Assembly: GCA_934045905.1 (NCBI GenBank)
Contig: OW203768.1
Coordinates: 15,094,316-15,158,315, forward strand
Length of the DNA: 64,000 nt
From: Leuctra nigra
Lineage: Eukaryota > Arthropoda > Insecta > Plecoptera > Leuctridae
Direction: 5' to 3'
Part shown: positions 23,347-34,600 of the stretch, in pieces
Position numbering within the stretch: position 1 is the first letter of the stretch
Layout of the letters: each line of letters opens with the position of its first letter
Made by a program: the position numbers and the translations under genes
Notes under the pieces: model-generated
The model's database searches: none
What the model was told of the DNA's origin: nothing
Seen by the model: the letters and a program-made list of their open reading frames with translations, nothing else

Positions 23347-24654
23347 GTACACTCGACAATTCATAAAACGGTATTTGAAAGAAATGGATTGTCTGAAAAA
23401 AATGTGGTGGCATCATCTGATGAAGTCTATACATACTCGTCATCTACCTCTAGTAGGTGAGCTCTGATTTCATTGATCAAGCGAGCGTAGCGAGCGTCTC
23501 CACTTGAAACATATGGCTCGAATCTCTGTTTTTGTGTGTATTTGTGCATTTGGCGTCTCTTGCCAAACGAAGTAATGGATCAGGCCAATTTTTTCACACA
23601 ACTTAAATTACTATTCTCGTTATGGTCAAAATGATTTTCAGCAAGTTCGCTCCATTGGTTGCATCGGAAACTTGATGTGTAGTTATAGTTAGCTTGGCAA
23701 TGGGGATGAAGGAAACTCTGTGTATATAACTGCAATAGTTTGACCGATCATCACCAAATTTTGCAAGGTCATGTCTACCAGCATTATAAGTGATTTTTTA
23801 CAAATCTGTAATGAGCTTCAAGAGTAATAGACATTTTACTGACATTTGTATACTTAATTTAAAACGGCCTATAGCCACACCACCATTTGACCTTTCAAAT
23901 GGTCTTCGATTAATCTGATCAATCAAACTCATATTTTGCATGGTCGTTCAGACCAACATTGTCTCTTATTTTACGAATTTTCAGCCCTACCAGTCAAGAA
24001 CATAGATGCACTTATTGACAGTTTCAATAACTGTCAGAAATGACATTTCAAAACAGAAATTCCACTGCATTCTGGGTTGCTCTATGTAGCAAAGCAAAGT
24101 TTATAGATGGCTTTTCTCAATATCAATGTAAGACAGATTCTTTTCTTAGTGAATCAACTTGCAATACATAATGTAGTCAAAATGTAATGTAGGTATTTCA
24201 TACATAGGTATAGGTAAACCTTATCTATAATAATTTATTTTACGATATGGATTGTGTTTCACAGTTATGAAAACAACGTTTTGACTAGATAGCATAATAT
24301 TTTACACATTTCCAGCCCAATCGGTCAAGAATTTACAGACTTATTTCTGTTTTAAGTGTTTGAATATCTGTCCAAAGAGATTGATGGAAAAATATCAGTA
24401 CAATAATCTGTTATTTAATTGATCCAGAGTGTTTATGAAAAGTTGCAAGGAAAATTGGTAATAAATAATGTATAGTTAGTTATCTTTGATTGAATGGATC
24501 GTGCTTGATTGACGATGTCGTGCGTGTCGGTGCTCGCTCATCAACGCGTTACACCGAGCGTTTTCCTAGTAATAACAAGGATTGATTGTCAATGAACCCG
24601 ACCAGCAGCCAATCTGTTTCGTTCAAATACCGTTTTATGAATTGTCGAGTGTAC
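23347..24654. mobile_element. MITE 'M2' copy 1, split by a Helitron
   Basis: TIRs of about 33 bp (GTACACTCGACAATTCATAA at 23347, its complement ending GTGTAC at 24654). Without the 1093-bp Helitron it would be 215 bp, matching the uninterrupted copies at 31310-31535 and 39036-39242. Confidence 0.85.
23477..24569 (+). mobile_element. Non-autonomous Helitron, copy B, with empty-site paralogues
   Basis: Begins TC (TCAAGCGAGCGTAGCGAGCG) and ends CTAG at 24566-24569, preceded by an AACGC...GCGTT stem (about 24543-24562). It sits between A (23476) and T (24570) with no target duplication. The unoccupied sequence CATTGATAATAACAAGG is present in a sister MITE copy near 31447 and, slightly diverged, near 39161, so the insertion breakpoints are exact. 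These are the textbook Helitron criteria (5' TC, 3' hairpin plus CTRR, A^T target). It is 1093 bp with no Rep/helicase sequence, so it would depend on a relative elsewhere. Confidence 0.9.
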
Positions 24655-24743
24655 CAAGTGATAACCTAAGTTTGTCTTTTATCTAATCATGGTAAAATTT
24701 AAAATCATTTCGTCAACCCATTTTGTCTCCAATCGTATCAAAA

Positions 24744-25072
24744 AAAAGTGCTGCAACAAGCGGCAAAATCGCCTGCACTTGCACCACCTTGATTACTCCT
24801 CAGTAGACTTTTAATAGCAATTAAATTAGGTGTATAATCACATAAAAACCAATCAGCCAATCAGATACGTCAAAATCATTTAACAGTTGAATTTAATCCG
24901 GGCTTTATCAACGCGTTACACCAAACCTTATCCTGTTGCATAACACATGATATCCTCGTCTATCGTCTAGTATTTCTCTAACCTTGTCCCCCCGATTACG
25001 AGCCATAACATCTAATCTTATCTCATTCCTCACAGACTGAAATAGCTATCAAGTATCAGTGAGTTGTAGAGT
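24744..25072. other. Spacer without a recognised gene
   Basis: AT-rich sequence between the nested insertions and the 153-bp array; nothing recognised. Confidence 0.4.
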
Positions 25073-26885
25073 CTTGAGTGGCGCGATGTTGTGATAGTGG
25101 TCTCGTAGTGGATAGTGGTCGGCCTGTTGGATACTGCCCGGTGTTAGGTGGCAGGTGTTGACACAAGGTGGGGTTGACTTGCGGTGTTGCGCGGGTCCGG
25201 GGTCTTCCGAGGTGGTATCACGTGGTATCACGTCTTGAGTGGCGCGATGTTGTGATAGTGTTCTCTACTGCACGGCCTGTTGGATACTGCCCGGTGTTAG
25301 GTGGCAGGTGTTGACACAAGGTGGGGTTGACTTGCGGTGTTGCGCGGGTCCGGGGTCTTCCGAGGTGGTATCACGTGGTATCACGTCTTGAGTGGCGCGA
25401 TGTTGTGATAGTGTTCTCTACTGCACGGCCTGTTGGATACTGCCCGGTGTTAGGTGGCAGGTGTTGACACAAGGTGGGGTTGACTTGCGGTGTTGCGCGG
25501 GTCCGGGGTCTTCCGAGGTGGTATCACGTGGTATCACGTCTTGAGTGGCGCGATGTTGTGATAGTGTTCTCTACTGCACGGCCTGTTGGATACTGCCCGG
25601 TGTTAGGTGGCAGGTGTTGACACAAGGTGGGGTTGACTTGCGGTGTTGCGCGGGTCCGGGGTCTTCCGAGGTGGTATCACGTGGTATCACGTCTTGAGTG
25701 GCGCGATGTTGTGATAGTGTTCTCTACTGCACGGCCTGTTGGATACTGCCCGGTGTTAGGTGGCAGGTGTTGACACAAGGTGGGGTTGACTTGCGGTGTT
25801 GCGCGGGTCCGGGGTCTTCCGAGGTGGTATCACGTGGTATCACGTCTTGAGTGGCGCGATGTTGTGATAGTGTTCTCTACTGCACGGCCTGTTGGATACT
25901 GCCCGGTGTTAGGTGGCAGGTGTTGACACAAGGTGGGGTTGACTTGCGGTGTTGCGCGGGTCCGGGGTCTTCCGAGGTGGTATCACGTGGTATCACGTCT
26001 TGAGTGGCGCGATGTTGTGATAGTGTTCTCTACTGCACGGCCTGTTGGATACTGCCCGGTGTTAGGTGGCAGGTGTTGACACAAGGTGGGGTTGACTTGC
26101 GGTGTTGCGCGGGTCCGGGGTCTTCCGAGGTGGTATCACGTGGTATCACGTCTTGAGTGGCGCGATGTTGTGATAGTGTTCTCTACTGCACGGCCTGTTG
26201 GATACTGCCCGGTGTTAGGTGGCAGGTGTTGACACAAGGTGGGGTTGACTTGCGGTGTTGCGCGGGTCCGGGGTCTTCCGAGGTGGTATCACGTGGTATC
26301 ACGTCTTGAGTGGCGCGATGTTGTGATAGTGTTCTCTACTGCACGGCCTGTTGGATACTGCCCGGTGTTAGGTGGCAGGTGTTGACACAAGGTGGGGTTG
26401 ACTTGCGGTGTTGCGCGGGTCCGGGGTCTTCCGAGGTGGTATCACGTGGTATCACGTCTTGAGTGGCGCGATGTTGTGATAGTGTTCTCTACTGCACGGC
26501 CTGTTGGATACAGCCCGGTGTTAGGTGGCAGGTGTTGACACAAGGTGGGGTTGACTTGCGGTGTTGCGCGGGTCCGGGGTCTTCCGAGGTGGTATCACGT
26601 GGTATCACGTCTTGAGTGGCGCTATGTTGTGATAGTGTTCTCTACTGCACGGCCTGTTGGATACTGCCCGGTGTTAGGTGGCAGGTGTTGACACAAGGTG
26701 GGGTTGACTTGCGGTGTTGCGCGGGTCCGGGGTCTTCCGAGGTGGTATCACGTGGTATCACGTCTTGAGTGGCGCGATGTTGTGATAGTGTTCTCTACTG
26801 CACGGCCTGTTGGATACTGCCCGGTGTTAGGTGGCAGGTGTTGACACAAGGTGGGGTTGACTTGCGGTGTTGCGCGGGTCCGGGT
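25073..26885 (+). repeat. Satellite-like array: twelve units of 153 bp
   Basis: CTTGAGTGGCG recurs at 25073, 25234 and then every 153 bp to 26764. The first unit is 161 bp with a variant segment and the last is cut at about 26885. Units are almost identical (single substitutions near 26512 and 26620). Each complete unit contains GGTATCACGTGGTATCACGT, so an E-box CACGTG recurs in phase. The array is in the long 5' intron of the Spn model. Confidence 0.96.
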
Positions 26886-27514
26886 GCAGTGGTTTAATTG
26901 CTAGCTTCCGAGTTGGTATCATGTGATTACAGGTTACTAGTGGGTGCCGCCCAATTTGTCAAGTTACACTGATAATGATAGGTATTATGGGATTACTGGT
27001 AATTTGATAATATTAGTATTAAGGGGATATTTAAAGTATTTGAAATTGTATGTTATTACATTTTTATCATAAAAAAAGTTACCTATCAACTTACAAACCT
27101 TCGGTTTAAAAGAAATCATACGCAATTTGATGAGACCTGCATACTGCATGTAGGGCTTTCTCAACAAAATTATTTTTGCCACCACAAATCTTAATTATTA
27201 TTTTTATTTGAAGAAAAGTTCCCTATTGATTTGTTCGTTTCTGTCTGTCCTAACTTTCATATTCGTTATTTTACCTCTTTAGATAAGAATGGTACCTACT
27301 CAGTGACCTCTAATCATCTTTGTTGCCAACAATTCTTGGAATGTCTAACCTGAATTGCGCCTATACCAGGTTAACTTGCTTTGTTTTACTTATGAACTTA
27401 TTTACAACGTTTCAATGCGAGTGTGCTGGACTTCATATGAAGTGATGTGCAAAGAGAAAAATATCTGTCTGAACCTAGCAGTACCTCGTCAGTATGATTT
27501 GTCTATTGTCCATC
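26886..27514. other. AT-rich intronic spacer
   Basis: No gene or strong repeat recognised before the SINE next to the first coding exon. Confidence 0.4.
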
Positions 27515-27650
27515 CATCAGGCTGGGTAGCTCAGTTGGTAGAGCTCTCACCCTGACAAATGAATTCCTAGGTTCGAGCCCCTGTTCTGCCAGATATTTTT
27601 AACTTCACACATCCATTCCGATCAGAAATTCTTCCCTAAATCCCAATTCC
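27515..27650 (+). mobile_element. tRNA-derived SINE, family 1, copy 3
   Basis: A box TAGCTCAGTTGG (27527-27538), B box GGTTCGAGCCC (27570-27580) and the shared body (AACTTCACACATCCATTCCG). It ends about 40 bp before the acceptor of the Spn start-codon exon. Confidence 0.75.
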
Positions 27651-27699
27651 TCAGACTCAGAGTTTGACTTGACCGCTGGATATTCTGTTTCAGAGCGCC

Positions 27700-28645
27700 A
27701 TGAGCCACGTCGGCATCGAAGACAAGAAAGTCGGCCGAATGTCCGGCTCCAAGGTGTCCCAGATCGCCAACATCTTCCAGGGCATGGCGCCGACCCGCGA
27801 GCCCGACCCTCTCCCCCCGCGCGACCGCTCCACCTCGCGCTCCACCGACAGTCTCGAGGAGTCGCCGGGAGCGGTCGCCGTCGTGCGCACCGAGTCCCAT
27901 GCCGCGCGATTCAACAACGCGCGCGCCCTTTTCGAAAAGCTCGCTGAGGAAAAGAAACCCGATCGAACTGTTCTTAATCTGTCGCTGAACTCAAATTCGA
28001 ATTCAGATCCGTCGTCGCACGGGAGTCAAGAGGAGTTAGAGAACGTTAAGCCGAAGTCGAATGGACATCAGAACGGAGTTTCCATGACGGTTACAGAAAG
28101 ACTAGCTCAGAACCGGCTAAACGGGATCCCGACGAAAGTCAACGGCATCGCCGGAAAGAAACCCGAAAAGCCGGAGAAGCCGGAACGAAAGTTCAACAGC
28201 CGAGAGCTGATCGAGAAGCAGCGCAACTGGACTTCGCACTTCTCCAAGTCTCGGTCGTCGCGGTACAACAGCGACCCGAACAAGAGCGAGGTGCGCGTGA
28301 GTGTGGTTTCCACTGAGAGGAGCGCCTCTTTCAACGCCGCCAAGGAGCGAGTGCGGTCGCCGCCTTGCTCGCCACCGCCCCCGCCGGTGGTGTCGCCCAC
28401 GAGGCGGCCACAAGCGTCACCGCCAGCGGTGGTGTCGCCCACGAGGCAGCCACAAGCATCGCCGCCGGCGGTGGAGTCGCCCACGAGGCGGCCACAAGCG
28501 TCGCCGCCGGCGGTGGTGTCGCCCACGAGGCGGCCACAAGCGTCGCCGCCGGCCGCCAACAGGTTGCCGGTCAGTCCGACGCACGAGGAGAGGAGCACGG
28601 ACTCCTCCAGCACCAGCAACTCGGACAGCATCCTACTCTCACCAG
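27700..28645 (+). CDS. Spn: Spn coding exon 1 (start codon exon)
   Basis: Acceptor TATTCTGTTTCAG ends at 27693, the ATG follows at 27700, and the donor is ACCAG|GTAAAG at 28646 (phase 1). It encodes residues 1-315 plus one base: the F-actin-side N-terminus, an [20 protein letters not shown] segment typical of neurabins, and four 14-residue [18 protein letters not shown] repeats (28393-28560). Confidence 0.92.
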
Positions 28646-31600
28646 GTAAAGACTCTTGCTTGCTCTCTATGTGCCTTGCTCATTCTGTTTCTATTATACA
28701 AAAAGGGATGGATTAAGAAAATGCTTATCTTTTTAAGGACCAATTATATTTTATCAATAATTTAATAGGACAATTGTAATTTGTGCAATTTTCGAAAGAC
28801 ATAAATTTTCTTTTGAATTCTGACATCATGTCTTCTTCTAAATAATTTTTCCATTACCTAATAGAAAATGTTTATTACGAATTAATATCGTGAAAGCTTC
28901 AACTTTAAAACTTCCAATTTCTTCAATATCAACAGGGAAGATGATTTTTTTCATCAAGATAGTGGAGACTGGAGGGACATTGAGGACTATCACACCTTTT
29001 AGCGACCTAAATCAATATAATGAGCAAAATATCTATTATTTCGTGATAAATAATTAATATGATGTATATTTCCGAGTATATATTTTAAGAAACATTGCCT
29101 GATGCCTGCAAAAGTGCTTCATGTGGCTGCAAGTCTCCCCCCCCCCCCCCCCCCCCCACACACACACAAAAACCACGCTGTTTATAAATTGCCCCTCTCC
29201 CTCCCCCCAAGAACGTCCTCCACAATCGATCCGCCACTGCTTTCATTGGCGGAGTTCAAAGTAATGACGGACGATGACAAGCAATTACAATCCATCATTA
29301 AACATAAATTAATCGCAAACTCCCCATTCCCCATCTGTCTGCCTCCTTGTCATGTTGGTACTCGGCTTCATAAGGTCAAAGTGTCCACCATCCCGTAGCA
29401 CAGGGGTCGACAATCTGCGACTCCTTGGTGGTTCTTGAATGGCTCTTTATAATTTATATTTGAAAATTCGAAAAAACAACACCCTGCGAGGCAACATTTG
29501 GAAGGTTATTTGACTCAGTTTGTTCATTTAAAAGTACCAGAATCACTTTTAAATTGTTGAAATTCTAAAAAACACCCTGCGGGGCATCATTTGGAAAGTT
29601 ATTTGAACATTTTTGAGTCCCAAAATCACTTTTAAATTGTTGAAATACTAAAAATAAACGCCCTGCGGGGCAACAACTGGGAAGCTTCGGCAAAATATCA
29701 AAATAAACTAGTATTTCAATACCTTATTTTCGGTGTACTTTATTTGATTGCCTCTACTGCGGCTTCCATTATTATCTAATTTATACATTTTTGGGAAATT
29801 GGCTCCTTCACCAAAAAAGGTTGCCGACCCCTGCCGTAGCGTTTCCTCGGCCTCCACATGCAACTGGTCAACTGGAAGTCACATGACCTCGCACGTCAGC
29901 TGTCAGATCTGTCACCCGTCTCATCTCTATTCTTCCCAGCGCCTGTTGGCATGGTCTCGTCTGGCAGAGGGGCGAGGGGGGCCTCTCTATTAATAGCCTC
30001 TATCCCTATGCCACTCTACGAAGCCGTGTGGGAGGGTGCGCCTTTGCTTCCTGTTTCAATTCAATAGTCAATTCAGATAGGGTTTGCTGGCTGGAAGATA
30101 GGTTATGTTTGGTTTGAGATAATGTCTAGACATGTGTTTGAGGTTGTTTTGTAATCACTGTCCAGGTATTTTTGTGTTCGGTGTTTGTGTTTTCGTGTAG
30201 CCGGCATTTTGTTTATTTGTGTGGTGTGGGAGCTTCAATGGGCTGCTTTGTGTGTTGATTGCTCTTGCGGCTGGCTTTTAGTAAGTGGAAGGATTATCTC
30301 TTAGTTTTATCGCTCAGTCTGTTATCTGAAGGATTGTAATCTCTTTTCCCAGGAATAACTTATCGCTGATTTGCGATATTGTTTGCTCTAATTTAGCTTG
30401 GATGTAATAATAAGACGTAAATTGTTTTGTTTCATTTTTTGTAGTTTTGACATCCTGGTTAAAATGAAGAAAAAATGGACATGTAGTACAGTTTTTTATA
30501 TGAAAACTAAAAAGTAGAATTAATGATTCGTTGGTTTTATTATATTTGCTGAAACTTAATGATTTGGATGATTTGTAACTAAACGCTTATTGTGTTAACA
30601 TGATGTTCTTTCAATCGTGTGCAAATCAAAAGCTGGAATGGCTGCTTTTTGCGTCCTTGGCACTTGGCAGCAGATTGGGCAAATACTTAGCAAAGTAAAT
30701 ATTCTAAAATAGAAATATTATCATGTGTACCAAAGTGCACCTTCCCAAGATTGGGGTGATCAGATTTATTGGTTTTATTCAAGTGTTTTACTTATCTTCA
30801 GATACAATGCCTAGTATTTGACAATTTGTTTAAAAAAATTGTATCAATATTATGTTAGTGGATATGTTTATATTATCTGACATGGCATCAAGTAATGAAT
30901 AACATTTCCTCCATACGTCTTTCGTAAAAATGTGTGATTACACTCATTATCTGCATAAATGTGGCAATGCCTTATTTATTATTGTTTGTCTGCAAAATAA
31001 TCAACATTTTGGAGAGGGAATTAAAATGTGTCGAGCTGTGTGTGCCAAACAAAATTCCAATTCACTACTTTTTAATTTTACTAAGGGTTAGGTAAAGCAA
31101 TTAATTTCATTTTTTCTTTTTAATATTGAACTGTTATTCATACATTATTGGAAGAATTTATCACGCCATGAAATAAAATTAATTATTTCAGGAAATGTGA
31201 ATATTGTGGTTTAATCTGCGATTTAAAAATCAGTTTTCTAATTTCTGATTTGTTTACAAATGTATGGTCTTGTTTGTTTTAATACTTTTCATTTTATTTT
31301 TAATAGTATGTACACTCGAACAAATAATAAACGGTATGGTACCTACTCGAAAGAAAATGAATTGACTGATTAAGGTTTGATGGCATCATCCCATGAAGTC
31401 AGTGCTAATGCAGTATCTAACTCTTTTAGGTGAGCTCTGATTTCATTGATAATAACAAGGATTGATTGTCAAGGAACCGGCCCAGCAGCCAATACGTTTT
31501 GTACCAAGTACTGTTTATTATTTGAGGGAGTGTACCTAGGTAGTTTCTTAATATTTCTTACATTTCTTAAAAATAAAATAATCAATGTCTGGATGATTTT

Positions 31601-34600
31601 GAATGTTTTTCAACGAAGATAACTAGGGATGTTCACGATTACGATTTAATCGAATCGATTAATCGATTATGACATTCAAAACGATTAATCGATGTTAGTA
31701 CAATAATCGTATTACATCAATTTGAATTTGCCGCCTTGAAAATGGTTGCATTTTACAACATCTAAAATGGCTGCCTTCATTCTGTCCACATTTTTCTATG
31801 TGTGCGTAATATTTTAGTGATAAATTTATGTTTGTGTTAATTTTCCCAAGTTTCAGTGTGTATTTCTAATTCGCATTACCATTTATCAGTGATGATTAAA
31901 TGAATTACGGCACAATGAATCCGGACACATTTCATTGTTGAGGTTAATATTGCCGTAAAAGACGATAATATGATGACCACCCTGAACATGATGATATCAA
32001 TACGATTTAATTCGATTATTAATCGATTTAAATTATGAAAATCGAATTAATAATCGATTTAAAAAAAATAATCGTTGAACACCCCTTAAGATAACACTGA
32101 TTACTTAAAATTGAACATCGATGTTTATGAGAAAACAATATGAAGTAGATAATATAATAATTCCTAGGTACCTATGCATTTGTTTAGAAAGATTGAAATA
32201 ATGAGCCAACCCTCCCCAGGTCGCACTCGCGATGTGATGTCCGAGACCGACAAGCGGTCGCGCGAGGAGGACTCTGGCGAGGAGGTCGCGCAACACGTGG
32301 ACAAGCGCAAGAAGGTAGTCTCCTGCGTCAACCTGCGACTTCAGGCAGCCGGGCTGGGACCGACGCGACCCAGCACCGTGACTTCGGTCACGCGCGACCG
32401 GTCGCCCCTCGACGACGTCATGGGGAAGACGAACTTCGAGGCCAACGCAAACACAATACCAGCAAACACAATACCGGCCAACACGATACAGGCCAAGATG
32501 ATACCGCCTAATACAATACAGGCCAAGACGATACCGAGCAACAATTTACAAAGCAACGCAGTGCCGGCGAATGTTATACAAGCTAACGCGATAGAAGTTG
32601 TTGCAAAGGTATATTTGATACACTTTATATTGAGATCTAATCTAGTTTTTTCACACGACAATAAAACTAACATAAAATTATTTTTAAGAACTTTTGCAGT
32701 TTTTAAATATAGGTGATGATAATAATGAGTATGATAATGAATATAATAATGTGTAAAAACTCATTACTAACTAATAACAAATTAAAGTATGCTGCTTTAA
32801 AGTGCATGCTTTAAATCTTTGTGATTATGATCAGATAAAGTCGTAGAATGCTGACTTCAACCGTAGTTTTTTACATCTTGATCATGATGATCTGAAAGAC
32901 TGAAATCTTGATGGCAGCTCAAATGTGTACTACAGTTTTAAGTTTTTTTTACAAAGAATACAGGTCGTATCTAATATTATTTTCAAGTCGCAATTGATCT
33001 TGCAATGAAAGGAAATTGCATATTGCATCTCGTCCTGTCTAGGTATTTTCTTTCATGTCATATGCTCCCAAATATATGAAAGTCGATGAATTTGCAATGA
33101 TCTTCTGGACCCTTACCTAATGTCCTGATTTTTCACGCCTACACCACTCTGGACTGGTTCAAAATCTTACCAAAATCTAGCCAGAAGAATTAACATTGTC
33201 ACTGACCCGAACATCGCCGTGTATGAAGCCAGTCTCTGTGAAAAGCAATATTAAATAAATAATAATGGTCCTCCTACTTCAGCTTTCCCCGAAGTCGGCC
33301 AACGAGGACCTGATGGGCGGCTTTGCAGCACAGAACGACGCTCTCGACTTCCTGCTCAACCGGACCAACGACAACCGAGGCGACTTCCGTCGGGAGATTC
33401 CCAGGTGAGTCCGAGACACGAGTTCATTGCTCGGAAAGAGATGCATCAAAGTGGATGCGATTCACCTCAAATTGGTGAACTATTTCCATTTAATTCAAAA
33501 TAATACTGGCATAAATTAGCAAATGAGCATAAATTGGCTTTTTAAGATCTTATTCATAATTTCTTGTTTTCCGTTTTAATGCTAGAACAAATATAATATC
33601 GACTAGGTACCTCTACTTCGTAATTTATTGTAGTGCCTTACCTGCCAAATTAGTTGAATTTTTAGTTTATTAGAAAAACTCTGCTGAAACAGCTTCATTT
33701 CAACCAATAAAAAAATTAAACCACTGACCTAAAGGCCATATTTTATTAATTTTCTTTACCTAGAACCAAACACTATGAAACCGAATAAATAACTCAAAAA
33801 AGTGCCAGCGGTTTCTTGGCCAACTATTAAATTAAGTTATCTCCAGTCTAAGAGGATCCTTACATGAAAGTAAGTGATAGCCGTGACGCATGCTAACCAG
33901 TAGACTAACCCCGTGTGCAGACGCAGCGTAGAGCCTCCCAAGATCCCGTCGCCGGAGGAGATCGTGGAGGAGGTGCGCAAGATCTCCGCGGAGAGCATCC
34001 TCGACCTGCAGACTAACCCACCCCCCCTGTGCAGACGCAGCGTGGAGCCTCCCAAGATCCCGTCGCCAGAGGAGATCGTGGAGGAGGTGCGCGAGATCTC
34101 CGCGGAGAGCATCCTCGACCTGCAGGACGTGGAGTACGCCGACGCAGACGGCGAGGAGGGCAGCGAGGAGGACTCGGACGACGCCAACGTCTATCACGTC
34201 GAGGAGATGACGGTGAAGACGGTCAAGTACCAGGTAATGTACCTTCGAATGCTGGATACGGTTTAATTTTATTTAAACAATAGTATCTAGCCAATAGCCA
34301 ACTGCCAGGCAACATGCTTATAATGCCCTTTTAAATGCAATCTTGACTTTTTGAAAATTTGGATCTGCTAGAAAAAGTTATGAGAAGAAAAGGTTTATAT
34401 TTTGTTCAATTTGAAAATTTTTCAACCATTAAAAACTTGAAACATACAAGACTCTTTTGATTTGCCAGCAAAAAATGGCTTTTGTGCCAAACGCAAAACG
34501 CACTGTTAAATGAGACTTTACCCATAAGTAAGTAGCGTAAATATCATACCGTTGAGCAGAAAATGCTTTTGAGAGGACTGGTGGTGGCTCTAGTTTTGTG

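Larger units (their letters stand above)
23140..24743. mobile_element. Rearranged M1-like repeat, outer layer of a nest
   Basis: The left part (23145-23285) is the reverse complement of the 11140-11290 region (CGCGCAAAAC, TTAACCAATTGA, TACGGCACCCA). The right part (24655-24743) matches 11165-11258 directly (CAAGTGATAACC, GTCTCCAATCGTATC). The MITE at 23347-24654 sits between them. Confidence 0.65.

Noticed and set aside
15486..26885. CRISPR-like reading of the tandem arrays
   Set aside because: Units are contiguous, with no unique spacers between them, and the sequence is eukaryotic.
28107..28765. Antisense and alternative-frame ORFs over Spn exon 1 (up to 174 codons)
   Set aside because: Shadow frames of a GC-rich repetitive coding exon; the neurabin frame is the supported one.
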